Below are positions 34,669 to 44,389 of a stretch of DNA of 64,000 nt, piece by piece (position 1 is the first letter of the stretch; every line of letters begins with the position of its first letter). Under the pieces are notes generated by a model. That model was not told where the DNA came from, searched no databases, and saw nothing but the letters and a program-made list of their open reading frames with translations. The position numbers and the translations under genes are program-made. Origin of the DNA: Cyclobacterium salsum. Lineage in GTDB: Bacteria; Bacteroidota; Bacteroidia; Cytophagales; Cyclobacteriaceae. The stretch is taken from the NCBI RefSeq assembly GCF_010119245.1, contig NZ_WNKG01000003.1, positions 372,001 to 436,000 of the forward strand, read 5' to 3'.

Positions 34669-37586
34669 CCCTCCAAATAAGCGGTAAGATGTGCCACATC
34701 GCTTTCATTCATGTCCAATTCGGCAGGTTCCGGCATGATGCTGCGGGCAAACCGCTTCCGGGAAGCAATATCTTCGGAAGGTATATTGTAGGCTTCATTT
34801 TGCATGCCTTCCAGTACCACAATGGGCCCATCTGCCTGGAGAAAACCGGCGGCTACCGTTCCATCTTTTAAGGTAATCAGCCACATTTCATAGCCAAAAG
34901 CTACCCCTGCACTGGGATGGATGATGGCATCCAATAAGCCCTCCTGATCCAGTTTGGCTCCGATCATGCTCAGGTCAGGACCAATGTTCCGTCCTTCCTC
35001 ACCAATGCGGTGACAAGTGGCACACTTGCCCTGATAAACCAGCTTTCCTTTGGCAGGTTCGCCTTCCAGGGCGGTAATTTCCGACACGGATAGCGGGGCA
35101 GGTTTGGATGGATGGGTGAAATAATCTCCGGCCAGCACCCGCGTGGCTTGCTCCGGATTTTTGAATAGCTCCCCGCTGATTTCTGTTTTCAAATCTTCCG
35201 ACAGGGCTTCTTTGTCTGCCAGGGCCAGCAACATTTGACCGCCAATTCGGTCCCCTGCCATTGTTTTAGCAGCCTTGATTTTATCAGCTTCGGAAACGTT
35301 GGTACTTACCAGGACGGATTTTAATTCCAACATTTCCTGCTGGATTTCCGGGCTGAGATTGGCTTCCAGCTCCGGTATTTCCATGGTAAAGGCATTCCAT
35401 TCATTGTTTCTGCGGTAACGCAGCCACCAGAGCGCCCGTTCGTTTACTCCTAACAAGTCCGAGGCGGCTATTTCCTGCATGGCATTGACCGCTTCCTGAT
35501 CATGGATAAATCCCAGCGTTGCTACCGACTGCTGCCGCTCGGCAGCGGATAGTTCTGGGGAAAGTGCCCTTTCCTTTAGGCTTTCGATCGCCTGATTTGG
35601 GTGCAGGCGCCAAATCAGGTCGGCATATCCAGGTTGCCAGGTAAGTGGATCGCCTCCCATTTCTTGTTGCAATACCGGGAAGATTGCTTCTTCTTTTCCA
35701 TCCATGGCCAATCCCAACGCTTCTACGTAGTACCGGTCACCGCCTTCGTGCTGGGAGGCCAGGGCAATTAAAATTTCTTCTACTTGATCCTGGGGTAGAT
35801 CCCGAAGGGCCACCGCCACTTCACGGCGAACTGCCGGAGAGGGATCGCTGCTCAATTGACGGGCATAGGGTAAAAAATCATCCTTCGCCTGACGCAACGC
35901 ACGGAAAGCAGTTAGCCTTAGGTCTGGATTGTCGGCATCCAACTGACTTTCAACGGCCGCTATTCCTGCCTCACCCATCGTTGCCAGCAACCAAATAGCG
36001 CGGGCCTGATGGTAAGGGTTTTCGTCAGTCAAAATTTCCTTTACCGCTTCCACAGCTGCGTCTCCTTTTTCAGCCAACAGCGCAAAACCCGCATTTCGCA
36101 CATTAACGGCTGGATTCAATAGTGCTGCTATTTGCCCTTCCGTGCTGTTTAGGTCAATTTCAGGTTTGGGCAGGTTTTTACCCTTGGGGGTAATGCGGTA
36201 AATTCTCCCGTATCCGGTACTGTCAATCATGCGATGACCTCCTACCATGCCGTCATACCAATCGGCCACATAGATGGCTCCGTCCGTGCCCACCACTACA
36301 TCACTGGGCCGAAACCATTTGGATTTATCTTCATCTGTTGCCCGGCTTTGGGCTTCTTCTACCTCTTCTTCCCTGAGAGACGTGATCAGATTATGGCGTT
36401 TTAGTTTAAATCCGGCTCCCGTTGGTTCGGGTTTGTAGGCAAGAATTACATTACGGCCTGCCTCACCCGCAAGTAAGGTACCGCGGTATTTTTCTCCCAT
36501 TAAATCACTTTCGTAAAAGGTGACTCCGGTAGGCGATCCGGCACCCGTACTGTCTCCCATTGGGATGACTCCCGGATCATCCTGGTGCCAGTGAGCGGTT
36601 ACGGTAGACTGACCCGGACGACGGTCTGCCTGCCACCTTCGCGATCCATCCGCATTGAAATAGCCCATATTGCCCCCTTCCATCAGCCAGGAAACACGTA
36701 CGCCTTTATTTCCATCATCGTCGTTGTCATTTTGCCACATATTCCCATAGGAATCAAGGGCCAGCTCGTAGGAATTTCTAAAATTATGGCCCAGCACTTT
36801 CATTCCGGTGCCGTCCGGATTGACCCGCAAGGCAATGCCTCCCACCCACATTTTCCCATCGTCGCTGACCATTCCCGGCTTGTTATCTTTCATATGCGGC
36901 GAACCACCATTGTATAAGCTTCCGGAGCGGAGTGTCCAGCCGCTTTTATCGGTGACAATATGTGGCCCGGCATTGCCAGCATTGAAGTAGTATTTACCGT
37001 CGGGTCCGGCCACCACTGCATGCAAGCCGTGGTCATGGTCCAAGCCCCCAAAACCCGTTAAAAACACTTCTTTATTATCCGGATTATCATCCCCGTTTTC
37101 GTCGGTATAAATGATAATGGAGGGACCACTGGAAACGATGACCTTGTTTCCAATAACCGAGATGCCCAATGGAGCCGTCAGATCACTGTCCTGAACAAAT
37201 ACTTTTGATGTATCCGCTACCCCATCTCCGTTCGTGTCTTCCAGAATCATCACCCGATCCCCTGCTTCATGGTTTTTGAATTTTTCCGGATCATTTCGGA
37301 ACAACCGGTAATTTAACGCTTCGGTCACCCAAATCCGGCCCCTGGCATCCACATCCATATTGGTAGGATTAAAAAACTGAGGGGATTCAGCCCATAAGGT
37401 GGCTTCCAAATCTTCCGGTAAATACAATTGGGTGCTGTCTGAATAATATTTTTCACTCAATGAAAAAGGAGTTTCCGGTTCCTCTTTTTTACAGCTGAAT
37501 GTAACTAACGAAATGACCAGAATGGTCATTCCATAAAGGGCTTTTTGGAAGATTTCCGGGCTTGATGTAAGCAAATTGCTAGGCAT
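34647..37586 (-). CDS. Large lipoprotein dehydrogenase: beta-propeller, HEAT repeats and cytochrome c
   Basis: The 979 residues have a lipobox ending at Cys32 (LVTFSCKKE). An N-terminal PQQ/sorbosone-dehydrogenase-like propeller follows (VDARGRIWVTEALNYRLF, GDRVMILEDTNGDGVADTSK, DHDHGLHAVVAGPDGKYYFN). Then come alpha-helical HEAT repeats (about 500-830) and a C-terminal c-type haem site CATCH at 855-859. This is the PVC-type membrane-bound dehydrogenase architecture, thought to oxidise sugars and pass electrons to the respiratory chain. Its stop codon lies in repeat copy 5, so the C-terminus may have been trimmed by a few residues. Confidence 0.85.
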   Translation of the reverse strand: MPSNLLTSSPEIFQKALYGMTILVISLVTFSCKKEEPETPFSLSEKYYSDSTQLYLPEDLEATLWAESPQFFNPTNMDVDARGRIWVTEALNYRLFRNDPEKFKNHEAGDRVMILEDTNGDGVADTSKVFVQDSDLTAPLGISVIGNKVIVSSGPSIIIYTDENGDDNPDNKEVFLTGFGGLDHDHGLHAVVAGPDGKYYFNAGNAGPHIVTDKSGWTLRSGSLYNGGSPHMKDNKPGMVSDDGKMWVGGIALRVNPDGTGMKVLGHNFRNSYELALDSYGNMWQNDNDDDGNKGVRVSWLMEGGNMGYFNADGSRRWQADRRPGQSTVTAHWHQDDPGVIPMGDSTGAGSPTGVTFYESDLMGEKYRGTLLAGEAGRNVILAYKPEPTGAGFKLKRHNLITSLREEEVEEAQSRATDEDKSKWFRPSDVVVGTDGAIYVADWYDGMVGGHRMIDSTGYGRIYRITPKGKNLPKPEIDLNSTEGQIAALLNPAVNVRNAGFALLAEKGDAAVEAVKEILTDENPYHQARAIWLLATMGEAGIAAVESQLDADNPDLRLTAFRALRQAKDDFLPYARQLSSDPSPAVRREVAVALRDLPQDQVEEILIALASQHEGGDRYYVEALGLAMDGKEEAIFPVLQQEMGGDPLTWQPGYADLIWRLHPNQAIESLKERALSPELSAAERQQSVATLGFIHDQEAVNAMQEIAASDLLGVNERALWWLRYRRNNEWNAFTMEIPELEANLSPEIQQEMLELKSVLVSTNVSEADKIKAAKTMAGDRIGGQMLLALADKEALSEDLKTEISGELFKNPEQATRVLAGDYFTHPSKPAPLSVSEITALEGEPAKGKLVYQGKCATCHRIGEEGRNIGPDLSMIGAKLDQEGLLDAIIHPSAGVAFGYEMWLITLKDGTVAAGFLQADGPIVVLEGMQNEAYNIPSEDIASRKRFARSIMPEPAELDMNESDVAHLTAYLEGLNSEGD

Positions 37587-37708
37587 GTTGGGTGAAATTT
37601 AATTGGCCAATTGAGGGCGTTAATACTATGATTAATTTACAATTAGCTTTAAAAGTAATAAAAAATGAAATCAAAGGAAAGTATTGTTTTTTCAGGTCAT
37701 CACTATTT

Positions 37709-38244
37709 TTATTCTTTCGGAAATAAATGGTAATTGAGCCCGAAAGAGATGCCCATCAGGTGATACCGATGGAAATTCCAAGTTTTTCAGCAATTTCCTT
37801 GTGGCTGAAAGCTTCTACCACATGTAGGGTAAAGACCATCCGATAGGCCGGAGGGAGGCATTGCACCAATTTAAGGATATCTTCAGCATGCAATTGGGAT
37901 AGGGTCTTTTCAGCATCCGGCCGGTCTACATCCTGCACGATTTCCACATGTTGGTCATTGTATTTTTTATTTTTCCGATAATGGTCAATAGCCGTATTGA
38001 TTAGGATTCTTCTTAACCAGCCGGCAAAGGATAGGTCAGGTGAATACCGCTTGATCTGCGTAAAAACTTTCAGGAACCCGTCATTGAGAATTTCTTTGGC
38101 TTCTTCAGGACCGGATGAAAAGCGAGCGCAAATACCCATGGCGTAGGGATAGGTATGTTTGAATAGCTCATATTGTGCTTTGGATTGGCCCTGGCAGCAT
38201 TGGTCAATGATTTTTTTTAGTTTAGGGGAATCGTGCAGGTTCAT
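37709..38244 (-). pseudogene. ECF sigma gene fused to the 3' end of an outer-membrane protein gene
   Basis: From ATG 38244 a normal Bacteroidota ECF sigma reads for 158 residues: region 2 (EEAKEILNDGFLKVFTQIKR, FAGWLRRILINTAIDHYRK) and region 4 up to FSHKEIAEKLGISIG. Then it ends abruptly (IT, stop at 37756) where family members continue with the recognition helix TSKSQLSRA. In a second phase the DNA immediately continues as YHLMGISFGLNYHLFPKE and stop at 37709, the unmistakable end of an outer-membrane beta-barrel. A deletion evidently joined the two genes out of frame. The sigma factor probably cannot bind its -35 element. Confidence 0.75.
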
Positions 38245-38478
38245 ATGTAACTACATCACGTTAAAAAGGAATGGATGGGTTGCCTGAGGGGCAAAAAGAT
38301 TTTTGAACGGAGTATTAAATGCCTTGAATAGTGATACAAGTAGATAAAATTTCCTATTAAAGTGGGCTGGAACATGCTATATGGAAAAATTCACGAAACT
38401 AAAAATTGTTGTTTTCATTTTAATTAGTTAAAATAAACGATTAATATCCTGATTATACCAAGCTAATTACCTAATCTC

Positions 38479-39888
38479 ATGACAAAACGCAGAGAATTTT
38501 TAAAGAAATCCGCCATAAGTTCCGCAGGAATTACCATTGGGGGGTTGGGATTCAGTGCAAAAAGTTATGCTTCCATCATAGGGTCAAATGATCGCATTAA
38601 CCTTGCTCAAATTGGAATACGAAACCAGGGAACTGTACACATTAATGATTATTGCAGCCTGAAGGACAGTCATAATGTGGTTTTAAAGGTGCTTTGCGAC
38701 ACCGATGAAGCACTCTTTGATTCCAAATCCAAGATAGTTGCCGATAAGACCGGCACCAGGCCTGAGCTGGAATGGGATCTAAGGAAGGTGCTGGAAAACA
38801 AGGAAATCGATGCGGTATCCATGGCTACACCCAATCACTGGCATGCCTTGGGGACTGTTTGGGCCTGTCAGGCAGGAAAGCATGTCTATGTGGAAAAGCC
38901 TGCATCCCATAACCTATGGGAAGGTAGAAAGATGGTGGAAGCTGCCCAAAAGACTGGGTTGACGGTGCAGGTGGGGTTGACCAACAGGGCCTATAATAAT
39001 GTAAGGGAAGCCATGCAGTTCCTTCATGAAGGAGGTATCGGAAAGCTATACATGGCCCGTGCGCTTACGTACAAATTACGCAATTCCTACGGCACCGCAA
39101 AAGATTCCAAGCCCCCGGCCAATTTTCACTATGACCTTTGGTTGGGCCCGGCACCTTACCGCCCCTACAATGAGAAGCGCAGTCACTACAACTGGCATTG
39201 GTTCTGGGATACGGGAAACGGCGATTCGGGAAACACAGGTACCCACCAGCTGGACATTGCGCGTTGGGGACTACAGAAGCATGAACATCCCGAAACCATC
39301 TATTCCATGGGAGGTTTATACGGTTTCAATCAGGATGAATGCCAGCCCGACAACTGCAGCCCCGGCACCATGGTTTATGGAGATGTGGAAACCTATGGGC
39401 ATGACAAATCCATGCAGGAAACCCCCAATATTCAGACTGCCCTATTTAAATATTCAGATGGGACCCTTCTTGAATATGAGGCCCGGGGCAGGTATACCAA
39501 CCAGGAGGGGAGCGACGGCAAGGAAGTGGGTAACCTCTTTTACGGATCGGAAGGTTGGCTGGAAATCGCCGGTAATAGCTGGAGAGCGTTCCATCAGGGG
39601 GAATCCCAACCATTTGCCAGCTCAAAAGACAGCAGTTCTGCGCAGGAGGCCACGCTGTTCTCCAATTTCATTGAATCAATCCGTTCCGGGAATCATAAGC
39701 TGCTCCAGTGTGATATGCGGGAAGGTTTTTATTCCAGCACCTTGCCCTTACTGGCCAATATTTCCTATCGGGTGAAGCGGGAACTGAAATTTATGGGCGA
39801 TTATGAAAAATTCGCCAACGATTCAGAGGCGGACATCTTGCTTTCCAGGGTATACCGGGAGCCTTATTCCATTCCTAATTCGCTTTGA
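38479..39888 (+). CDS. Gfo/Idh/MocA-family oxidoreductase, Tat-exported
   Basis: The 469 residues start with a twin-arginine leader (TKRREFLKKSAISSAGITIG). The Rossmann domain then shows NLAQIGIRNQG, VLCDTDEALFDS, MATPNHWHALGTVWACQAGK and the signature HVYVEKPASHN. The C-terminal substrate domain holds DTGNGDSGNTGTHQLDIARW. Periplasmic members of this family carry a tightly held NAD and act on oxidised glycosides. It is followed after 213 bases by a secreted TIM-barrel isomerase, a pairing common in Bacteroidota keto-sugar clusters. Confidence 0.85.
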   Translation: MTKRREFLKKSAISSAGITIGGLGFSAKSYASIIGSNDRINLAQIGIRNQGTVHINDYCSLKDSHNVVLKVLCDTDEALFDSKSKIVADKTGTRPELEWDLRKVLENKEIDAVSMATPNHWHALGTVWACQAGKHVYVEKPASHNLWEGRKMVEAAQKTGLTVQVGLTNRAYNNVREAMQFLHEGGIGKLYMARALTYKLRNSYGTAKDSKPPANFHYDLWLGPAPYRPYNEKRSHYNWHWFWDTGNGDSGNTGTHQLDIARWGLQKHEHPETIYSMGGLYGFNQDECQPDNCSPGTMVYGDVETYGHDKSMQETPNIQTALFKYSDGTLLEYEARGRYTNQEGSDGKEVGNLFYGSEGWLEIAGNSWRAFHQGESQPFASSKDSSSAQEATLFSNFIESIRSGNHKLLQCDMREGFYSSTLPLLANISYRVKRELKFMGDYEKFANDSEADILLSRVYREPYSIPNSL

Positions 39889-40101
39889 TAGATCAATCTT
39901 TACGCATAGTTATTTACATTCGGAATTTTGGGGCTTTTCAATTTCGCATCATTTGCTCTGGCCGTTCCAATCGACGATGTTGCCAATTTTAAAGTAAAAA
40001 CCTTGATTTTACTCTCCTGAATTATCTGGATATCGCGTATATTTAGCTATTTGAACGATTCAATTCCAATTGAAATGTTTCTAACACAAAAAAATAAAAC
40101 A

Positions 40102-40968
40102 ATGTTAAGAAAAAAGAAAATATTTACTACCCTCTTTATCCTCGTGATGATCAGCCTGGATAGCCTCCTGGCCCAGGGCAACCGACCCATTTTCGAAGAA
40201 ATGCCGGGAATGGTTTCCTATACCTACCGGGATAGCTTCTCCAAAGACGTGGCAGCCACCCTCGACACCTTGCAGGCTATGGGCATCAAAGACATGGAAT
40301 TTTCCAACCTCTTCGGTAAAACCGCTGCGGAAATAAGGCAACTGCTCGATGAGCGGGACATGTTTTGTTCTTCTTTTGGAGTCGGTTATCCTGATTTGGT
40401 CAATAAAACGCAGGAAGTGGCGGAGAATGCTAAAATCCTGGGGGCAAAATTTGTCCGTGTGGCCTGGATACCCCATGAGGCACCTTTTGACCTTTCAGAT
40501 ACCGAAAAGGCCATTGCGGATTTTAATAAAGCAGGAAAAATTTTAAAGGAGGAGCACGGGCTCACTTTTTGTTACCATAACCATGGGTATGAATTTTATC
40601 CCCATGAAAACGGGACCCTCTTCGACTACCTGATGGAACAGACCGACCCGGAATATGTAAGCTACGAAATAGATATCCTGTGGACCTTTTTTCCAGGTGT
40701 AGACCCTGCCGCCTTGATCCATAAATACCCAGACCGCTTTAAATTGATGCATCTGAAAGACCTTAAAAAAGGGGTGGAGGGCAACATGTCAGGAGGCACA
40801 CCGAAAGAAAACGACGTGGTGCTGGGTACGGGCCAACTGGACCTTCCTGCCATACTTAAAGCAGCAAAGGAAGCGGGCATTGAGCATTTCTACATAGAAG
40901 ATGAAAGCCCGATATATTACCAGCAGGTGCCCAAATCCATAGCATTTTTACAGGGTTTGAGGTATTGA
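40102..40968 (+). CDS. Secreted sugar-phosphate isomerase/epimerase-like TIM barrel (AP_endonuc_2)
   Basis: I start at ATG 40102 (MLRKKKIFTTLFILVMISL), which gives a clean signal peptide ending LLAQ; the longer reading from 40051 adds 17 unlikely residues. The barrel wording follows: FVRVAWIPHEAPFDLSD, LTFCYHNHGYEFYPHENG, DPEYVSYEIDILWTFFPG, RFKLMHLKDLKKG, HFYIEDESPIYY. These supply the Glu/Asp/His metal ligands of the xylose-isomerase-like superfamily. Together with the Gfo/Idh protein upstream it may process keto-sugars in the periplasm. Confidence 0.8.
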   Translation: MLRKKKIFTTLFILVMISLDSLLAQGNRPIFEEMPGMVSYTYRDSFSKDVAATLDTLQAMGIKDMEFSNLFGKTAAEIRQLLDERDMFCSSFGVGYPDLVNKTQEVAENAKILGAKFVRVAWIPHEAPFDLSDTEKAIADFNKAGKILKEEHGLTFCYHNHGYEFYPHENGTLFDYLMEQTDPEYVSYEIDILWTFFPGVDPAALIHKYPDRFKLMHLKDLKKGVEGNMSGGTPKENDVVLGTGQLDLPAILKAAKEAGIEHFYIEDESPIYYQQVPKSIAFLQGLRY

Positions 40969-40984
40969 CCTTACCAAATTACCG

Positions 40985-41140
40985 TCAAGAAATCTTCTTG
41001 AATGGAAAATCCGTATTGTATTGTGTCAATCCCGCAAACAGGAACATGACACCCAATCTGGTGTCGTGATGGAGCGGGTTTTGATCGTGTTGATTGGCAG
41101 GATATCCGGACTCAAAGTTTGGATGATTGCTTTTAGCCGT
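40985..41140 (-). pseudogene. Possible gene relic (C-terminal fragment)
   Basis: A minus-strand frame of about 50 codons with no start ends at a stop at 40985. It reads SNHPNFESGYPANQHDQNPL, then HHDTRLGVMFLFAGLTQYN, which looks protein-like in composition, but I cannot name the family. It is bounded upstream by a stop at 41141. It may be a leftover of a deleted gene. Confidence 0.3.
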
Positions 41141-41179
41141 TTAATTGGCTAATTTTAAGAAGGTAAATTATTAAATACC

Positions 41180-41737
41180 ATGGCAACTGAAGTAGTGAAA
41201 CGCTTGATCAATGTGGATGAATATTACAAAATGGCCGAAGTTGGAATCCTAAAGGCAGAAGATCCGGTAGAACTTATTCACGGAGAAATTTTTCAGATGA
41301 GCCCGATAGGAAGCAGACATGCAGCGATAGTTGATTCCCTTGCCAAGGTAATGATTCAACTTTTTGATGGTGAAGCCATTGTCAGAGTTCAAAATCCAAT
41401 TAGATTTGATAATAATAATGAGCCAGAGCCAGATATCTCCCTATTGAAATATAGGTCGGATTATTATGCTACCGCACATCCAGGATCTGCGGATGTGCTT
41501 GCCCTTATTGAAGTGGCGGGCGCTTCCATCCGTTTTGACAGGGAAGTGAAAGCCCCACTGTATGCTGCACATGGCATTCCGGAATGCTGGATAATTGATC
41601 TGGAAAACAATCAAATCGAATTCCTTTCCAAACCTCAAGTGGATGCCTACACCGAAACCCGTGTTTTTGGGCCTGGTGATGAGGTATGGCTAATAGGTGA
41701 AAAATTTTCCGTAAATGAATTGCTTATTTTGGACTAA
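41180..41737 (+). CDS. Uma2-family (DUF820) putative nuclease
   Basis: The 185 residues have the full Uma2 pattern: LINVDEYYKMAEVGIL, VELIHGEIFQMSPIGSRHA, PEPDISLLKYR (putative metal Asp), LIEVAGASIRFDREVKAPLY (Glu) and HGIPECWIIDLENN. It is diverged from the 4922-5569 protein and lacks the N-terminal extension. Flanking genes give no hint of a role. Confidence 0.78.
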   Translation: MATEVVKRLINVDEYYKMAEVGILKAEDPVELIHGEIFQMSPIGSRHAAIVDSLAKVMIQLFDGEAIVRVQNPIRFDNNNEPEPDISLLKYRSDYYATAHPGSADVLALIEVAGASIRFDREVKAPLYAAHGIPECWIIDLENNQIEFLSKPQVDAYTETRVFGPGDEVWLIGEKFSVNELLILD

Positions 41738-41966
41738 AAAAACATGTGTTGTGAATTGAGCCAGTAGAACCCGGAACTTTTTCTTATTGTGAAAAGCTTC
41801 ATACTATTCCTAAGTTGAAAGATTTTTATTTGATTGGAGGTGCTGCCTTATCCTTTTTTTTAATAAGCTTAGGATTTCGATAGCTTTCGAATGGTTAACA
41901 AAGCAGGTTTTTAATAATCAACTTTTTGTGGTTCAAAAATTGCAGGTAGTTCTTCAAATTTGAAAT

Positions 41967-43028
41967 ATGAAACTTTTCCAATGCCAGCGTTGCGGGCAGC
42001 CAGCCTATTTTGAAAACACAAGCTGCAGTAATTGTAAAACCTTACTGGGTTTTGATCCCATTCAGTTGGACCTGCTTGCGCTTCCTGAAATGGGAAAGGA
42101 GGGAGAATTTATAGATACAGTTGGCAATGCTTACCGCTATTGTCAAAACCAAAAACAGGAAGGCTGCAATTGGTTGATTTCCCAATCCGATCCCAGTCGA
42201 TTTTGCAGGGCTTGCGCCCTAAATCGGGTCATCCCGGATTTGGCTAACCCAGCCTACAAAAGAAGGTGGCAAACCATTGAAATGGCAAAGCACAGGTTGA
42301 TCTATGCCTTATTGCGCTGGGACTTGCCGTTTTTTCCGCGGAATGAAACGACCGGAAGCGGATTGGGCTTTGATTTCAAGGCAAGTCAAAATCAGGAAAA
42401 CGTCCTGACCGGGCATGCCTCCGGTATCATCACGATGAACATCGCTGAAGCAGACGATGTGGAACGGGCCATGGCTAAAAAGGAAATGGATGAGGTATAC
42501 CGTACTGTTTTGGGCCATTTCAGGCATGAAATAGGACATTATTATTGGGAGGTCCTGGTCGCTGGATCGGAAGGCCTGGAAGAATTCAGGTCTCTTTTTG
42601 GAGACGAGCGGGTTTCTTACGCCAATGCCCTGAAAATACATTATCAAAATGGTGCTCCCTCCAATTGGCAACAAAACTACATTTCTTCTTATGCCAGTTC
42701 CCACCCCTGGGAAGACTGGGCAGAAACATGGGCGCATTACCTGCACCTGGTTGATACTCTGGAAACCGCCTTTTCCTTTGGATTGACCATCAATCCAAAG
42801 CTAGAAAATCATCCCGCCGGTACTTCCACCCTTATTTCGGAAGATCCTTATCTTTGCGCTGATTTTTCAAAGTTGCTCCATCAGTGGATACCCCTGTCTC
42901 TGGCATTAAACAGTCTGAATAGAAGTATGGGCCTTCCTGACAGTTATCCTTTTGTCATTTCACCCGTAATCGCTAAGAAAATGGCATTGGTTCACAAACT
43001 AATCCGAAAAGGAGCCGTTAGCCATTAA
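41967..43028 (+). CDS. Zinc-ribbon metallopeptidase (putative zinc-binding metallopeptidase family)
   Basis: The 353 residues have Cys pairs C6-x2-C9 and C20-x2-C23 forming a zinc ribbon. A second set (C59, C67, C80, C83) may hold another zinc. The zincin motif HEIGH is at 187-191, followed by WEDWAETWAHYLH, which offers a downstream Glu/His ligand. No signal peptide is present, so it should be cytosolic. Its substrate is unknown. It stands alone between spacers of about 230 bases. Confidence 0.8.
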   Translation: MKLFQCQRCGQPAYFENTSCSNCKTLLGFDPIQLDLLALPEMGKEGEFIDTVGNAYRYCQNQKQEGCNWLISQSDPSRFCRACALNRVIPDLANPAYKRRWQTIEMAKHRLIYALLRWDLPFFPRNETTGSGLGFDFKASQNQENVLTGHASGIITMNIAEADDVERAMAKKEMDEVYRTVLGHFRHEIGHYYWEVLVAGSEGLEEFRSLFGDERVSYANALKIHYQNGAPSNWQQNYISSYASSHPWEDWAETWAHYLHLVDTLETAFSFGLTINPKLENHPAGTSTLISEDPYLCADFSKLLHQWIPLSLALNSLNRSMGLPDSYPFVISPVIAKKMALVHKLIRKGAVSH

Positions 43029-43276
43029 TTCTTCTTTTTTTCCGTTGAATATTCCGGTGGGATACGCTGCTAATCCTATTTTTCCTGCTGTAATCGATTG
43101 GATCTTTGGTTCAAAAAACAGGGCAATGTTAATAGGTAGTTGAGTAACAGAAACAGTACTATAAATGGATAAATAATGTATTCGTAAATAATAGTACCTA
43201 CTTGTATACGTAATTCATTATAAAATTCTATATTTATCCTGAATTTAAATTTTTATTGATTAAAATACAGATAAAA

Positions 43277-44137
43277 ATGACGCGCATTTATTCACTTTTT
43301 TTAAGTCTGTTTGCTGCCGGATGGTTGCTGGCTTGTTTGCCGGAGGAGGGGGATACGAATCCACAAGCCAATTTACCAGCGAAAACACTTACAAATCAGG
43401 CTTACGGAACTCATCCGCGCCAAATTTTTGATATCTACCTTCCAACCAACCGGCATGAAAATACCCCCACCCTGATTCTGGTTCATGGGGGAGGCTGGAA
43501 AGAAGGTAATAAATCGGACATGAATCCATTCCGGGATTTTTTACGTGAGCAGCTTCCTTACCTGGCGGTAGCCAATCTTAATTATAGGCTGGCAGATGCT
43601 TCGAACAAGCCCTATCCTATGCAAATCGAAGATATCAGTTCCCTGGTGGCTTATTTGGAGGAACATCGGGAGGAATATCAGCTTGGTAGTCGGCTGGGCT
43701 TTCTTGGAGTTAGTGCTGGAGGCCATTTGTCGCTGCTATGGAGTTATGCCCATGATACGGAAAGCAGGGTAGAGATGGTTTGTAGTGTGGTAGGCCCGAC
43801 TGACTTATTGGATGAATCCTACCGAACCACCACAAATGAATACTTGCGGGAAATGTTGGACTTATTTGGGGGAAATGAAGAGCTGCTGACGGCAGCGAGC
43901 CCGATCTATCAGTTGCAAGCCGAGTCGCCTGCTACCCTACTTTTTTATGGGGGGAATGATCCGTTGGTTCCCAGTTCGCAAGGAATGCGCCTTAGGGACA
44001 GGTTGTCGGAGCTTGAAGTAGCACACGAATTTCATTTTTATCCCAATGAAGGCCATGGATGGCTGGGATTGAATTTGCTCGATAGTATGGTTAAACTGAA
44101 AGCGTTTATAGACAGACAGCTCCCGGATATACCTTGA
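43277..44137 (+). CDS. Lipoprotein alpha/beta-hydrolase (esterase)
   Basis: ATG 43277 (MTRIYSLFLS) gives a lipoprotein signal with Cys20 (GWLLACLPEE); the frame also opens at an upstream TTG. The hydrolase features are the oxyanion loop LILVHGGGWKEG, the nucleophile Ser in GVSAGGHLSLL, the Asp in YGGNDPLVPSS and the His in NEGHGW. It resembles the hormone-sensitive-lipase/BD-FAE group acting on acetyl or feruloyl esters. Location is likely the outer or inner membrane face. The stop codon lies in a terminator-like hairpin. Confidence 0.82.
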   Translation: MTRIYSLFLSLFAAGWLLACLPEEGDTNPQANLPAKTLTNQAYGTHPRQIFDIYLPTNRHENTPTLILVHGGGWKEGNKSDMNPFRDFLREQLPYLAVANLNYRLADASNKPYPMQIEDISSLVAYLEEHREEYQLGSRLGFLGVSAGGHLSLLWSYAHDTESRVEMVCSVVGPTDLLDESYRTTTNEYLREMLDLFGGNEELLTAASPIYQLQAESPATLLFYGGNDPLVPSSQGMRLRDRLSELEVAHEFHFYPNEGHGWLGLNLLDSMVKLKAFIDRQLPDIP

Positions 44138-44163
44138 AACAGGGCGTTTGCTTTGTTTCAGGG
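44132..44163 (+). terminator. Hairpin at the end of the esterase gene
   Basis: CCTTGAAACA (44132-44141) pairs with TGTTTCAGGG (44154-44163) with one G-U pair around a 12-base loop. It includes the TGA stop. The T-rich tail is weak. Confidence 0.4.
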
Positions 44164-44355
44164 ATGGTAATTTTTAAGGGGCTGAAAGAAATCAGACGGT
44201 TTATTTTTGAATTTTTCCGGGATCGGGGAGTCATATTTTCAAATTCCGAAAAAAGATTTAATCCCCTACGAAATAGTATATTAGTTTTAAATTGATAAAT
44301 AAAATAGCATATTAACAATAATTTTTAAGCTATTTCATTCTTAAGCAAATTTTTA

Positions 44356-44363
44356 TAGCTTTG
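44356..44363 (+). promoter_or_regulatory. Bacteroidota -7 element upstream of the porin operon
   Basis: TAGCTTTG matches the TAnnTTTG consensus 26 bases before ATG 44390. A TTTC at the expected -33 distance (19-base spacer) is a weak partner. Confidence 0.45.
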
Positions 44364-44389
44364 TCTTTATTGTATCAAACGAAGAACGA

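Noticed and set aside
39026-39775. 249-codon plus-strand frame inside the Gfo/Idh/MocA gene
   Set aside because: It is an out-of-phase shadow; its residue composition (Pro, Thr, Arg rich) is not protein-like and the host gene is intact.
43057-43143. Short frame NIPVGYAANPIFPAVIDW after the metallopeptidase
   Set aside because: About 30 codons without a start or a recognisable family; chance cannot be excluded.
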